49,878 nt of DNA from Gammaproteobacteria bacterium (GCA_028870355.1 JAGWPU010000121.1:1-49878), one strand, 5' to 3'. Numbered from the stretch's first letter, positions 25,654 to 34,473 are shown. The notes: generated from the sequence alone by a model not told the origin. Made by a program: numbers and translations.

Positions 25654-26739
25654 TCAGCTCCGTCCCCCGGCGTCGGGCCGGCGGGCGAGTAGCCTCTCGA
25701 GCGCCGCGAGCGCGATCGAGCGCCCGTCCGCGAACCCCGCCGCCGTCGCGCGCTGCGCGAGTGCGGCCCGCGCCGGCTCGTCCGCGAGCAACTGCCGAGC
25801 GGTTTGCGCGATCGCCTCCTGATCGAGCGCTGCGCGCCGCGCGAGACCCGCGGCCACCGCGCGGCGGATCCTCGCATCCTGGTCGCGGGCGATCGGCACC
25901 GCGATGCACGGCGCCGCGCAAGCGATCGCCTGGACCATCGTCGAGCCACCGTTCGCGACGACCAGTCGCGCACCGCGCATCAGTTCGACGAGATCCGCCT
26001 GCGGCAAGGACCGGCGCCGGCGCAATGCCGGCGGGTCGGCGCCGCCCGACGGCCCGGACGGCCCGACGAACACGGTCGCCGTGCCACCGGTCGCGAGCGC
26101 AACCGCCGCCTCGGCGAAGCACCGGGCCGCATCCTCGGTGCCCGGATGCCCGGTCCCGCCGCCCGGAACGACCAGCACCGGCGCCGTCTCGAGCGCAAGG
26201 TCCGCGAAACCGCGCGCGCGGCGCGCCGGATCCGCGGGCGGCAGGATCACGTCGAGATGGCGCGGCGGTGGCCGGCGCAGGCAGCGCCGCTTCAGGGTCT
26301 CGATCCATCCGGGCGGCGCGTCGAGCGCCTGCGGGTACGCGATCCAGTGCTCGTCGATCAGACGCAGCCAGCGCAGCCGCCCGGCGCGCCACCGCTGGCG
26401 CCGCCGCGCGCTCACGAACACGACGGCGGCACCGGCCGCGCGCGCCGCCCGCAGCTGCGCGGTGCGCCCGGCGTTGTCGAAGATCACGACGTCGGGTGCG
26501 AACGCCGCGATCGCGGTCGTCACCTGCTCCGTGCAGCGCGTCGGCGACGCCGGCAGCAGCGTCGTCTCGAACGGCGGATCCGCGGCGTAGGGGGCCTCGC
26601 GGCTCAGCAGGAAGCGAATCGCCGCCTGCGGCCAGCGCTCGCGCGCCGCGTGCGCGATCGCGGCCGAGCGCGCGTACTCGCCCATCCCGTACGGCCCCGA
26701 CACGGGTACGAACAGCAGCCGCGGCGAATCGCTCGGCAT
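25654..26739 (-). CDS. Glycosyltransferase, MurG/GT28-like
   Basis: A 361-residue GT-B transferase. The glycine-rich N-terminal loop is LLFVPVSGPYGMGEYARS, matching the MurG-type start. The donor domain shows VLVVPGGGTGHPGTEDAARCFAEAA near residue 190 and QADLVELMRGARLVVANGGSTMVQAIACAAPCIAVPIARDQDARI, the characteristic nucleotide-sugar binding motif of GT1/GT28 enzymes. It probably transfers a sugar from a UDP (or CDP) donor to a lipid or glycan acceptor in the polymer built by this cluster. It follows asnB with a four-base gap. Confidence 0.85.
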   Translation of the reverse strand: MPSDSPRLLFVPVSGPYGMGEYARSAAIAHAARERWPQAAIRFLLSREAPYAADPPFETTLLPASPTRCTEQVTTAIAAFAPDVVIFDNAGRTAQLRAARAAGAAVVFVSARRRQRWRAGRLRWLRLIDEHWIAYPQALDAPPGWIETLKRRCLRRPPPRHLDVILPPADPARRARGFADLALETAPVLVVPGGGTGHPGTEDAARCFAEAAVALATGGTATVFVGPSGPSGGADPPALRRRRSLPQADLVELMRGARLVVANGGSTMVQAIACAAPCIAVPIARDQDARIRRAVAAGLARRAALDQEAIAQTARQLLADEPARAALAQRATAAGFADGRSIALAALERLLARRPDAGGRS

Positions 26740-26743
26740 CCGA

Positions 26744-28480
26744 TCACGCGAACGCGCTGAACCAGCGGTCGAGCACCAGCAGGTACCAGGCGCGCCGGAA
26801 CTCCGCGGTGACGGGCCGGCGCAGCACGCCCCGTTCGATCAGGCGGTCGACCGCCTGCCGCAGGAGCTCGCGGTGCGCGCGGATCCAGCCGCGCACCGGC
26901 AACCCGAACCCCGACTTCGGCCGGTCGAGATGACCCGGCGGCAGCCGCGGCTCCATCAACGCGCGCACCAGGCGCTTGCCGCGCCGGTGCCGGACGTCGA
27001 CCAGCAGGGACGGATCGACGCCGAGCATGAACTCGACGAGGCGATGATCGAGCAGTGGCGGACGGACCTCGAGCGAGTGCGCCATGCTGGTCCGGTCGAC
27101 CTTGGTCAGCAGCCCCTCGGCGAGGTCGGTGTGCAGGTCGAGCCAGCGCAATCGCGCGAGCGGCTCGAGATCCGGTCTCCAGAACCGTCGATAGAACCAG
27201 AGGTAATCGTAATCCGGCTCGCGCCATTCCGGCGCGAGCAGGGCCTCGATCTGCGCCGGCGTCGCGCCGCCGAGCGCGACCGCGAACGCCGGCAGACCGG
27301 TGCTCGCACGCCGCTGCATCGACTGGCCCCAGCGCGACAGCGGCGGCAGCCCGTGCGCGAGCAGGCGGTTCAGGACGTTCGAGCGCTCGCCGACGTGCGA
27401 CCAGTAGCGCGGATAGCCGCAGAAGATCTCGTCGCCGCCCTCGCCGCTCAGTGCGACCGTGACCTGCCGGCGCGCGAATTGCGCGACGAGATAGTTCGAC
27501 CACGCGGCGCTGTCGCCGAAGGGCTCGTCGAAGATCGCCGGGATCGCGTCCAGCGCGGTCGCGAAGTCCGCCGAGCGTGCGGTCGTCTCCGTGTGCTCGG
27601 TGCCGAGGTGGGCCGCGACGCGGCGCGCATCGTCGGCCTCGGAGCGCCCGCGGCGCTCGAACCCGAGCGTGAACGTGTGCGGATGATCGAGGTAATACGC
27701 GGTCAGCGCCGAATCGATGCCGCCGCTCAGGAAGACGCCGACCGGGACGTCGGACACGGTGTGCGCCGGGACGACCTCACGCAGCAGCGCGTCGAGCGAC
27801 TCGGTCGCCTCGCGCTCCTCGTGCGGACGCGGTTCCGCGCGCGGCGACCACCAGCGCTCGATCCGGACCCGTCCGTCCTCCCAGTCGAGCCAATGGCCCG
27901 CCGGCAGTTTCGCGATTCCCTGGAAGATCGTCTTCGGCGCGGGCACGTAGCCGTGCAGCAGGAAGTCGCGCACCGCGCTGCGATCGATCGGCGGCGATCC
28001 GAGCACGAGCAGCGCCTTCAGCTCCGAGGCGAATGCGATACCGTCCGGCAACAAACGGTAGTACAGCGGCTTGATCCCGAGCCGATCCCGCGCGAGCAGC
28101 AGCCGCCGCCGGCGCCGATCCCAGAGGCCGAAGGCGAACATGCCGACGAGCCGCTCGAGCGCCGCCTCGCGATCGCGCGCCAGCAAGCGCAGCAGCACCT
28201 CGGTGTCGCCCGTGGAACGCCACGGTCCGGGCAGCGTCGCGCGCAATGCCGAGTGGTTGTACAGCTCACCGTTGTAGGTGATCACGTGCTCGGCGTCGAT
28301 CATCGGCTGCCGGCCGCTGTCGGACAGGTCGAGGATCGCGAGCCGGCGGTGCGCGAGCGCGATCCCGGGCTCGACGAACAAGCCGTCGCCGTCGGGACCG
28401 CGGTGGCGCAGACGTCGCGCCATCTCGACCGCCGTCTCCGGGGTCGCGGCCGAGCCGAGGATTCCGACGATTCCGCACAT
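26744..28480 (-). CDS. asnB: Glutamine-hydrolysing asparagine synthase-like amidotransferase
   Basis: A two-domain class II amidotransferase. The N-terminal Cys2 nucleophile opens MCGIVGILG, with the glutaminase motifs RRLRHRGPDGDG, AHRRLAILDLS and ITYNGELYNH. The synthetase domain has the ATP loop VGVFLSGGIDSALTA near residue 255, GGDEIFCGYPRYW and LTKVDRTSMAHSLEVRPPLLDHRLVEF. Residue choice for the acceptor cannot be judged. AsnB homologues leading glycan clusters often amidate sugar acids or peptides rather than making free asparagine, so that is a reasonable inference here. The ATG at 28480 is forced by the need for Cys2. It heads the cluster and is divergent from the repeat-containing gene. 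Confidence 0.92.
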   Translation of the reverse strand: MCGIVGILGSAATPETAVEMARRLRHRGPDGDGLFVEPGIALAHRRLAILDLSDSGRQPMIDAEHVITYNGELYNHSALRATLPGPWRSTGDTEVLLRLLARDREAALERLVGMFAFGLWDRRRRRLLLARDRLGIKPLYYRLLPDGIAFASELKALLVLGSPPIDRSAVRDFLLHGYVPAPKTIFQGIAKLPAGHWLDWEDGRVRIERWWSPRAEPRPHEEREATESLDALLREVVPAHTVSDVPVGVFLSGGIDSALTAYYLDHPHTFTLGFERRGRSEADDARRVAAHLGTEHTETTARSADFATALDAIPAIFDEPFGDSAAWSNYLVAQFARRQVTVALSGEGGDEIFCGYPRYWSHVGERSNVLNRLLAHGLPPLSRWGQSMQRRASTGLPAFAVALGGATPAQIEALLAPEWREPDYDYLWFYRRFWRPDLEPLARLRWLDLHTDLAEGLLTKVDRTSMAHSLEVRPPLLDHRLVEFMLGVDPSLLVDVRHRRGKRLVRALMEPRLPPGHLDRPKSGFGLPVRGWIRAHRELLRQAVDRLIERGVLRRPVTAEFRRAWYLLVLDRWFSAFA

Positions 28481-28590
28481 GGCGCGCAGTCTAACGCGCC
28501 GGCCCGGCGGGCTGTCGCTCTTTGGCGAATCCGCCGCCCCTGGCGCCCCGACGGCGGTTCGTTTAGGGTGCGCACAGGAGCCTCGACACC

Positions 28591-29370
28591 ATGGCCACAC
28601 CCGCGGACCAACGCCTGCTCGAGCTGCTGGACAAATGGCTCGGCAGCCTCGACCGACACATCGAATACGCCTCGCTCGACGACGACGCCTACTGGAAGGT
28701 CCAGGACTGGGTCGACCATCAGCGACCGACGCGCTGGATCATCGATCTCGCGAAACAACGCACGCTCGCGCTGAAGGCGGCGATCGAGCAGCGCATCGCG
28801 GCCGGCGACGCGAGCTTCGGCGATGCGCTCGAACTGTCGATCTTCCTCGCGAATCTGATCGGCTCGCAGCACATCGAGCGCTTCATCCCGCTCGCCGAGG
28901 CCGAGCCGACGCCCGCGGCCGCGACGACGCCGCCCGCGGAACCTCGGCCCCGGGCCGAGGAGTCGACCGAGATCTCGACGACCGCGACGCGCGAGATGCC
29001 GAAATACCTCGTGACGCGGCCACGCAACGATCTGCGCGCGGGAGCGAAGCCGACGATGCCGTCGAAGGCCGCGGCGACCAAACCTGCCGCGTCGAAGCCG
29101 CCCGCGCCGAGACCCGCCGTATCGAAACCGGCCGGGTCGAAGCCGGCCGGCTCGAAGCCCGCGGTGCCCGCGGCCGCGCCGACCCCGGCGCCCCGCACGC
29201 CGGAGGCTCAGGTGCTGGCCGACGCGGCGCGACTGATCCAGTGGGGCCGCAAGTGGTACGAATTGCCCGAACTCATCGCCCGGATGGCCGACCGTCCACC
29301 GCTCGTCGAGGTTCGTCGAATCCTGACCGACCACAAGGCGCAGCTCGAGCGCCAGACCCGCTCCTCATGA
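28591..29370 (+). CDS. Hypothetical protein with proline/alanine/lysine pentapeptide repeats
   Basis: I do not recognise this 259-residue protein. Residues 1-110 are predicted helical and charged (LLELLDKWLGSLDRHIEYASLDDDAYWK, then IDLAKQRTLALKAAIEQRI). A low-complexity linker with PxAAATTPPAEPRPRAEE follows. Seven imperfect five-residue units of the type SKPAx occupy residues 158-192. A short C-terminal globular part follows (DAARLIQWGRKWYELPELIARMADRP). No signal peptide is evident. An AGGAG ribosome site lies ten bases before the ATG. Its stop overlaps the RDD gene start (ATGA), so the two proteins are made together. Confidence 0.8.
   Translation: MATPADQRLLELLDKWLGSLDRHIEYASLDDDAYWKVQDWVDHQRPTRWIIDLAKQRTLALKAAIEQRIAAGDASFGDALELSIFLANLIGSQHIERFIPLAEAEPTPAAATTPPAEPRPRAEESTEISTTATREMPKYLVTRPRNDLRAGAKPTMPSKAAATKPAASKPPAPRPAVSKPAGSKPAGSKPAVPAAAPTPAPRTPEAQVLADAARLIQWGRKWYELPELIARMADRPPLVEVRRILTDHKAQLERQTRSS
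29062..29166 (+). repeat. Seven imperfect 15-bp tandem repeats inside a coding region
   Basis: Consecutive 15-base units beginning 29062, 29077, 29092, 29107, 29122, 29137 and 29152 follow a TCGAAGCCGGCCGGC-like consensus. The units at 29122 and 29137 differ at only two positions. Each encodes one S-K/R-P-A-x pentapeptide. Confidence 0.8.
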
Positions 29371-29837
29371 ACGGCCCGGCAGCGCCCGACGGCTGCCGGC
29401 GCAGCGGCACGAGCGCGCGCTTCGGACGCCGTTTCGCGGCGCTCCTGTACGACGGCATCGTGATCCTCGCGCCCCTGATCTTCTTCACCTGGGCGGCGGT
29501 ATGGGTCGCGGGCGGTCGCGCGATGCTGCGCGATTCGGTCGGCGGCGTCTGGGCCGACCTGTATCACGCCGGACTGTTCGCGATCGTCGCGGGCTACTTC
29601 GTGCTGAACTGGCTGCACAGCGGCCAGACGGTCGGCATGCGCGCGTGGCGGCTGCACGCGGTGGACCTGCGAGGGCGACGCCTGACCTGGCGGGCGGCGA
29701 CTTCGCGGTTCTTCTGGTCGATCGTCGCGTGGGCGCCGATCGGCCTCGGCGTCCTGTGGCTCTACGCCGATCCCGAAGGGCTCGCGCTCCAGGATCGGCT
29801 GTCGGACACCCGTGTCGTGCACCTAACGGGTTCTTGA
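29367..29837 (+). CDS. RDD family membrane protein
   Basis: A 156-residue inner-membrane protein of the RDD family (named for conserved Arg-Asp-Asp). The first helix is preceded by FGRRFAALLYDGIVILAPLIFF, matching the conserved Arg and Asp. Helices follow at about residues 26-48, 62-82 and 112-132, and WLHSGQTVGMRAWRLHAVDLRG is the classic RDD loop. The protein ends with LALQDRLSDTRVV. Some RDD proteins are proposed ion transporters; the role here is unknown. It is coupled to the preceding repeat-containing gene by ATGA. Its 3' end overlaps lptG by 15 bp. Confidence 0.9.
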   Translation: MNGPAAPDGCRRSGTSARFGRRFAALLYDGIVILAPLIFFTWAAVWVAGGRAMLRDSVGGVWADLYHAGLFAIVAGYFVLNWLHSGQTVGMRAWRLHAVDLRGRRLTWRAATSRFFWSIVAWAPIGLGVLWLYADPEGLALQDRLSDTRVVHLTGS

Positions 29838-30890
29838 GATCGCGATCAGCGTTGCGACCGCGATCACCGCGGTCGGCAACCAGCCGATCAGGATCGGATT
29901 CAAGCCGAACAGCTGCCCCCCCTTCTCCCCGATCCCGTTGATCACGAAGAACACGAGTCCGAGCAGCACGCCGACGACCGTGCGGGTGCCCGCGCCGGTG
30001 GTGCGCAGCGGTCCGAACACGAACGGCAGCGCGAGCAGCGTGACCACGACGACCGCGAAGATCCGCGCGATCCGCGACCAGAATCCGATCTCGTACGCCA
30101 CCGCCTGCAGATGATTGTGCCGCAGGTGCGCGATGTAGGCGGCGAGCGAGCGCAGCGTGAGCAGATCCGGATCGGCGGCGGCGAGCCGCAGGAAATCCGG
30201 ATTGATCGTCGAGCGGATCGTGACCTCGGGCGCGTGCGTCGCGACGGTGCGGTCCTGCTGGAACGTCGTCGTGCGCACGTTCTCGAGCATCCAGCGTCCA
30301 GGCTCGGCGACCGAGATCGAATCGGCCGTCTGGATCGACTTCAGCCGGTCGGGCCCGTCCAGCTCGAACAGCGCCGCGCCGCCGAACACCTGCCCGACCT
30401 CCGCCGTGCGCAGCCGCAGGATCAGGTTCCCTTCCTTGATCCATGCGCTCGCCCGACCCGCGAAGCTCACGCCGGCGAGCCGGCTGGTCGTCTTCTCGGT
30501 GTGCGCGAACTGCGCGAGCGGCGGCGCGACGTACTCGCCGATTCCATACATCGCGAGTGCGAGCGTCGCGCCGGCGAGGGCGACCGGACGGGCAACGCGC
30601 CAGATCGACACGCCCGACGCTCGCGTGACCACGAGCTCGCTGCCGGCCGCGAGATTGCCGAGCCCCATCAGCGCGCCGATCATCGCGCCGATCGGCAGCA
30701 GCTCGAACAGTTGCTGCGGGAGGTTCAGGAGCGTGTACAGCACGGCGTCGGCGGCGGTGTAATTGCCGACGCCGATGTCGCCTTGCTCGCTGATGAACAG
30801 GAACAGCCCGCCGAGCGTGAGCAGCACGCTCGTCGCCATCGCCGTGTACCAGAGGATCGTCTTGTAGAGATACCGATCGAGAATGTTCAT
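29823..30890 (-). CDS. lptG: LPS export ABC transporter permease LptG
   Basis: LptG pairs with LptF in the inner-membrane LptB2FG transporter that drives lipopolysaccharide to the outer membrane. The 355-residue protein has an N-terminal helix group (ILDRYLYKTILWYTAMATSVLLTLGGLFLF), a coupling-helix region around LLPIGAMIGALMGLGNLAAGSELVVTRASGVS, a periplasmic beta-jellyroll in the middle, and three C-terminal helices ending NPILIGWLPTAVIAVATLIA. The ATG at 30890 overlaps the lptF stop. The gene order lptF-lptG, with pepA divergent, is standard for gammaproteobacteria. Confidence 0.95.
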   Translation of the reverse strand: MNILDRYLYKTILWYTAMATSVLLTLGGLFLFISEQGDIGVGNYTAADAVLYTLLNLPQQLFELLPIGAMIGALMGLGNLAAGSELVVTRASGVSIWRVARPVALAGATLALAMYGIGEYVAPPLAQFAHTEKTTSRLAGVSFAGRASAWIKEGNLILRLRTAEVGQVFGGAALFELDGPDRLKSIQTADSISVAEPGRWMLENVRTTTFQQDRTVATHAPEVTIRSTINPDFLRLAAADPDLLTLRSLAAYIAHLRHNHLQAVAYEIGFWSRIARIFAVVVVTLLALPFVFGPLRTTGAGTRTVVGVLLGLVFFVINGIGEKGGQLFGLNPILIGWLPTAVIAVATLIAISRTR

Positions 30891-31984
30891 CGAGACTCCG
30901 CGGCGGCGCGGCGCGGCACGCCGATCAATCCCTGCTGCCACAGCAGGCGCAGGCCGAGCGCGAGCGCGAGTCCGTGGATCCACCAGACCCCGATCCACGG
31001 TGACAGCTGGCCCTTCTCGAGCCAGACCTTCGCGAAGGACAGCAGGTTCGAATACACGAAGAAGACGACGATCGCGATGCCGACCCGCATGTAGCGGCCC
31101 TGGCGCGGGCGCAGCCGGGACAGCGGCAGCGCGATCAGCGTGAGCATCAGCACCATGATCGGCGAGGAGCTGCGGAACTCGAGCTGCGCGATGCTGACCG
31201 GATCGAGCGTCTCGAGGAGCTCGAGCGTCGGACGGGTGTCCGGATCGTTCGTCCCCTGGATTCCCGGGGGCACCTCGACCGGTATGCCGTGCTCGCCGAA
31301 CTTGATGACCCGGAAATCGGCATGCCCCGGAACGCCCTCGTAGCGATGGCCGTCGTAGAGCGTCACCAGGCGCTGGCCGTCGACGCCGGTACGGGTGTAG
31401 GTCGCGGTCGCGGCGACCGCGACCTCGACCCGGCCCGAGGCTCGCTCACGCTGCAGGAACACGTCGTGCAGCACGCCGCTCGCGTCGACGCGCTCGGCAT
31501 AGAACACCGCGCCGCCGTTCGCGAAGGTGCGGAAGCGCCCCGCATCGAGCTCGCCGAACTCCGCCTCCTTCAGGGCCGCCTGGCGCAGCAGCTGCGACCG
31601 GTGATCGGCGCGCGGGACCTGCACGAACGTGAGCCAGCCGAGCCCGATCGCGATCACCGCGGCGAATGCGGACAGTGGTCCGAGGAGCCGTGCCGGGCTG
31701 AAGCCGCAGGCCTGCAACGCCGCCATCTCCCCGTCGTGGTAGAGCCTGCCGAGCGCGAGCACGATCGACAGCAGCAGTCCGACCGGGACGACGACCGACA
31801 GGTTCATGATCGCGCCGAGCGCGATCAGGTCGAGCACCACGTGGCGCCCGAAGTGATGGTCGGCCGCCTCGCCGAGCACCCGCGAGAGCTGATTCGCGAA
31901 CAGGATCGCGACCAGCACGCCGGTCACCGCGAGCCACGTCTGCACGACCTCGCGAAGCACGTAGCGCTGGACGGTCCACTTCAT
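30887..31984 (-). CDS. lptF: LPS export ABC transporter permease LptF
   Basis: The second permease of the LptB2FG complex. It has an N-terminal RYVLREVVQTWLAVTGVLVAILFANQLSRVLGEAA, then VPVGLLLSIVLALGRLYHDGEMAALQACGFSP, which is the coupling-helix segment contacting LptB. The periplasmic domain runs from about residue 120 to 260, and C-terminal helices follow (SSSPIMVLMLTLIALPLSRLRPRQGRY). Length 365 residues is normal. It is divergent from pepA across a 222-bp gap that probably holds both promoters. Its stop overlaps the lptG start by four bases. Confidence 0.95.
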   Translation of the reverse strand: MKWTVQRYVLREVVQTWLAVTGVLVAILFANQLSRVLGEAADHHFGRHVVLDLIALGAIMNLSVVVPVGLLLSIVLALGRLYHDGEMAALQACGFSPARLLGPLSAFAAVIAIGLGWLTFVQVPRADHRSQLLRQAALKEAEFGELDAGRFRTFANGGAVFYAERVDASGVLHDVFLQRERASGRVEVAVAATATYTRTGVDGQRLVTLYDGHRYEGVPGHADFRVIKFGEHGIPVEVPPGIQGTNDPDTRPTLELLETLDPVSIAQLEFRSSSPIMVLMLTLIALPLSRLRPRQGRYMRVGIAIVVFFVYSNLLSFAKVWLEKGQLSPWIGVWWIHGLALALGLRLLWQQGLIGVPRRAAAESR

Positions 31985-32095
31985 CGCCGAGAGCTTAGCA
32001 AATCGCGATCACCCGGGTTCCCGCGCGGGCCCGCCCGCGGCGGCGCACGCCGAACGGCCCGCGGCTCGCGCCGGCCGGCCGGCCGGCTGCGGATG

Positions 32096-32119
32096 ATTTG
32101 ACTACGAATTATTTGACTA
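32096..32119. promoter_or_regulatory. AT-rich direct repeat in the lptF-pepA divergent gap
   Basis: The 222-bp gap 31985-32206 holds no gene. A self-complementary CCGG tetramer run lies at 32071-32086. Immediately after it, ATTTGACTA occurs at 32096-32104 and again at 32111-32119, a 15-base period. Each copy contains the promoter-like TTGACT, and TAAAAT lies at 32118-32123. This AT-rich island is the likely promoter and operator region; which hexamers are used is unclear. Confidence 0.5.
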
Positions 32120-32206
32120 AAATTCGCCAAAAAGCGATCTTTGCGGAAAAATCCAACCGTCTTCGTCGCGAGACCGCGGCGGCACGGCACCCAACAAGGA
32201 GCGAGC

Positions 32207-33706
32207 ATGGAATTCAAAGCGATCACTGATCCCCGGGCGCGTGCCGCGACCGCCTGCGCGGTCATCGGCATGCACGATGACGGCGCGCTCGGCCCCGCGG
32301 CACAGCTCGTCGATCAGCGGATCGGTGGCGCCGCCGCACGCTTGTTCGCGTCGAAGGATTTCGCGGCGAAACTCGGCGACACGATGCTGATCACGCGGAC
32401 CGGCCGCGAGGGCCCCCCGCGCGTGCTGCTCGTCGGACTCGGCGCCCAGAAGAAATTCGAGCGCAAGCAGTACCGCAGGGCGGCGCAGGCCGCCGCGCAG
32501 GCACTGCTGAAGACCGGCGCGACGGACGCGAACGTGTATCTCGCGGTCGACGCGGGCACGGATCTCGGACTCGACGAGTACCGCCGAGCGCGGGCGATCG
32601 CGGAAGCGTTCCGCGGCCAAAGCTACCGGATCCCGGATCTCAAGACGGGGCCGAAGCCGAAGCCGCCGCGCCTGCGCGAAGTGCGGGTCGCGACCGGCAG
32701 CGCGGGCGATGCCCGTCATGCCCAGCGCGGTCTCGACGACGGCGTCGCGGTCGCCGAGGGCGTCGCGTTCGCGCGCGATCTGGCGAACCTGCCGCCGAAC
32801 GTATGCACGCCGAGCCACATCGGGCTGCGCGCGCAATCGATGCGCGAGATGCGCGGGGTCAAGGTCACGGTGCTCGGTGAACGGCAGATCAAGGCGCTCA
32901 AGATGGGCGCGTTCCTTGCGGTCGCCCAGGGCTCGACCGAGCCGCCGCGGCTGGTCGTGTGCGAATACCGGGGCGCGCCGCGCGCGCAGGCGCCGATCTG
33001 CCTGGTCGGCAAGGGCATCACGTTCGATTCCGGCGGCATCTCGCTGAAGGACCCGCCGGCGATGGACGAGATGAAGTTCGACATGTGCGGCGCGGCGACC
33101 GTGCTCGGCGCGTTCCGCACCGCGGCACGCCTGCGGCTGCCGATCAACCTCGTCGCGATCGTTCCGACCTGCGAGAACATGCCGGCGGGCAACGCGGTGA
33201 AGCCGGCGGACATCGTGACGACGATGTCGGGCCAGACGGTCGAGGTCCTGAACACCGACGCCGAGGGCCGGCTGATCCTGTGCGACGCGCTCACCTACAG
33301 CCGCCGCTTCAAGCCCGCCGCGGTGATCGACGTCGCGACCCTGACGGGCGCCTGCGTGATCGCGCTCGGCAACCACTTCAGCGGTCTGATGAGCAACGAC
33401 GACGCGCTCGCCGCGGAGGTCGCCGCCGCGGGACGGCGCGCCGACGACCGCGCGTGGCACCTGCCGATCGGCGAGGAGTACGTCGAGCAGCTCAAGAGCA
33501 ATTTCGCCGACGTCGCGAACGTCGGCGGGCGCGAAGGCGGTGCGTGCACCGCGGCCGCGTTCCTCTCGAAGTTCACCGCGGACCTGAAGTGGGCCCACCT
33601 CGATATCGCGGGCACCGCGTGGCTCGGTGGCGCCCAGAAGGGGAGCACCGGCCGACCGGTGCCCCTGCTGGTCGACTTCCTGCTCGAGCGCGCCCGCGCG
33701 AAATGA
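32207..33706 (+). CDS. pepA: Leucyl aminopeptidase PepA
   Basis: A cytosolic M17 dizinc aminopeptidase that releases N-terminal residues and, in E. coli, also binds DNA at carAB and in Xer recombination. The catalytic domain shows GKGITFDSGGISLKD (metal-binding Lys and Asp) near residue 270 and the signature NTDAEGRLILCDAL near residue 349, which holds a catalytic Arg. VGGREGGACTAAAFL and HLDIAGTAW complete the site. The N-terminal 170 residues are the less conserved domain. AAGGA lies six bases before the ATG. The stop overlaps holC by four bases. Confidence 0.96.
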   Translation: MEFKAITDPRARAATACAVIGMHDDGALGPAAQLVDQRIGGAAARLFASKDFAAKLGDTMLITRTGREGPPRVLLVGLGAQKKFERKQYRRAAQAAAQALLKTGATDANVYLAVDAGTDLGLDEYRRARAIAEAFRGQSYRIPDLKTGPKPKPPRLREVRVATGSAGDARHAQRGLDDGVAVAEGVAFARDLANLPPNVCTPSHIGLRAQSMREMRGVKVTVLGERQIKALKMGAFLAVAQGSTEPPRLVVCEYRGAPRAQAPICLVGKGITFDSGGISLKDPPAMDEMKFDMCGAATVLGAFRTAARLRLPINLVAIVPTCENMPAGNAVKPADIVTTMSGQTVEVLNTDAEGRLILCDALTYSRRFKPAAVIDVATLTGACVIALGNHFSGLMSNDDALAAEVAAAGRRADDRAWHLPIGEEYVEQLKSNFADVANVGGREGGACTAAAFLSKFTADLKWAHLDIAGTAWLGGAQKGSTGRPVPLLVDFLLERARAK

Positions 33707-34155
33707 CCGGACGGGTCGATTTCTACGTGCTCGACCGGGAGGACTCGCGACAACGGATGGTCGTCGGGTGCCGGCTCGCGGAGAAGGCGTACCTGCGCGA
33801 TCTGCGCGCGGTGCTGCTCGCGGACACCACCGGCGACGCCGAAGCGCTCGACGCGCTGCTGTGGACGTTCGCCGATCCCTCGTTCGTCCCGCACGGCCTC
33901 ATCGTGAACGGCGCCGCCGCCGATCCGTCCGCACCGGTGCAATTGACTGCGGATGCGGCTCGGGCACCCGCGGCGGACGTGCTCGTGAACCTGAGCGCCC
34001 GGATGCCCGAAGGCTTCGAGCGCTACCCGCGGATCGCCGAGATCGTCGACGCCGAGCCGGGTCGCCGCGAGCGGGCACGCGAGCGATTCAAGACGTACCG
34101 CGACCACGCACTGGTGGTCGAGACCCACCGCCTGCACGACGGCGACGAGCCTTGA
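33703..34155 (+). CDS. holC: DNA polymerase III chi subunit
   Basis: HolC links the clamp loader, through psi, to single-stranded-DNA-binding protein on the lagging strand. The 150-residue protein begins VDFYVLDREDSRQRMVVGCRLAEKAYLRDLRAVLLAD. Then come DALLWTFADPSFVPHGL and the typical VLVNLSARMPEGFERYPRIAEIVDAEPGRRERARERFKTYRDH end, which fits the family closely. It is coupled to pepA by ATGA and followed by a small gene and valS, the usual pepA-holC-valS order. Confidence 0.95.
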   Translation: MTGRVDFYVLDREDSRQRMVVGCRLAEKAYLRDLRAVLLADTTGDAEALDALLWTFADPSFVPHGLIVNGAAADPSAPVQLTADAARAPAADVLVNLSARMPEGFERYPRIAEIVDAEPGRRERARERFKTYRDHALVVETHRLHDGDEP

Positions 34156-34171
34156 CGGGAGCGCCGCGACG

Positions 34172-34450
34172 ATGAGCGACGACCTCGAGGACACCGGGGA
34201 GATCCCGATCCTGACCGATGCGGTTCTCGGCGCGACGCCGCCGGCGCCGTCGCGGGCCGCGGCGACCGCGATCCTCGCTGAGGTGCTGAACCTCGCCGAT
34301 TCGCTGCTCCACCAGGCCGCGAAGGACATCGAGGCGACGTTGTTCGAGAACGTCTACGACCGCCTGCGGTCGCAGCTGCCGGAGATCGTGGATCGCGTGC
34401 TCCGGGCGCACGGCGCAAGCGACGACGAGGCGTCCGACCACGCCGATTGA
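34172..34450 (+). CDS. Small acidic hypothetical protein between holC and valS
   Basis: A 92-residue acidic protein. The N-terminus [19 protein letters not shown] resembles short proteins commonly found beside holC or valS in beta- and gammaproteobacteria. After a flexible stretch, residues 30-78 look like an amphipathic helix pair ([44 protein letters not shown]). No catalytic motif is visible and its function is unknown. It begins 17 bp after holC and ends 24 bp before valS. Confidence 0.72.
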   Translation: MSDDLEDTGEIPILTDAVLGATPPAPSRAAATAILAEVLNLADSLLHQAAKDIEATLFENVYDRLRSQLPEIVDRVLRAHGASDDEASDHAD

Positions 34451-34473
34451 GCGCTGCCGGCTATAATCGGCGG

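Noticed and set aside
26744-28480. AsnB as plain asparagine biosynthesis
   Set aside because: Possible from sequence alone, but its place at the head of a glycosyltransferase operon makes a glycan-modifying amidotransferase as likely; neither could be preferred firmly, so the call stays generic.
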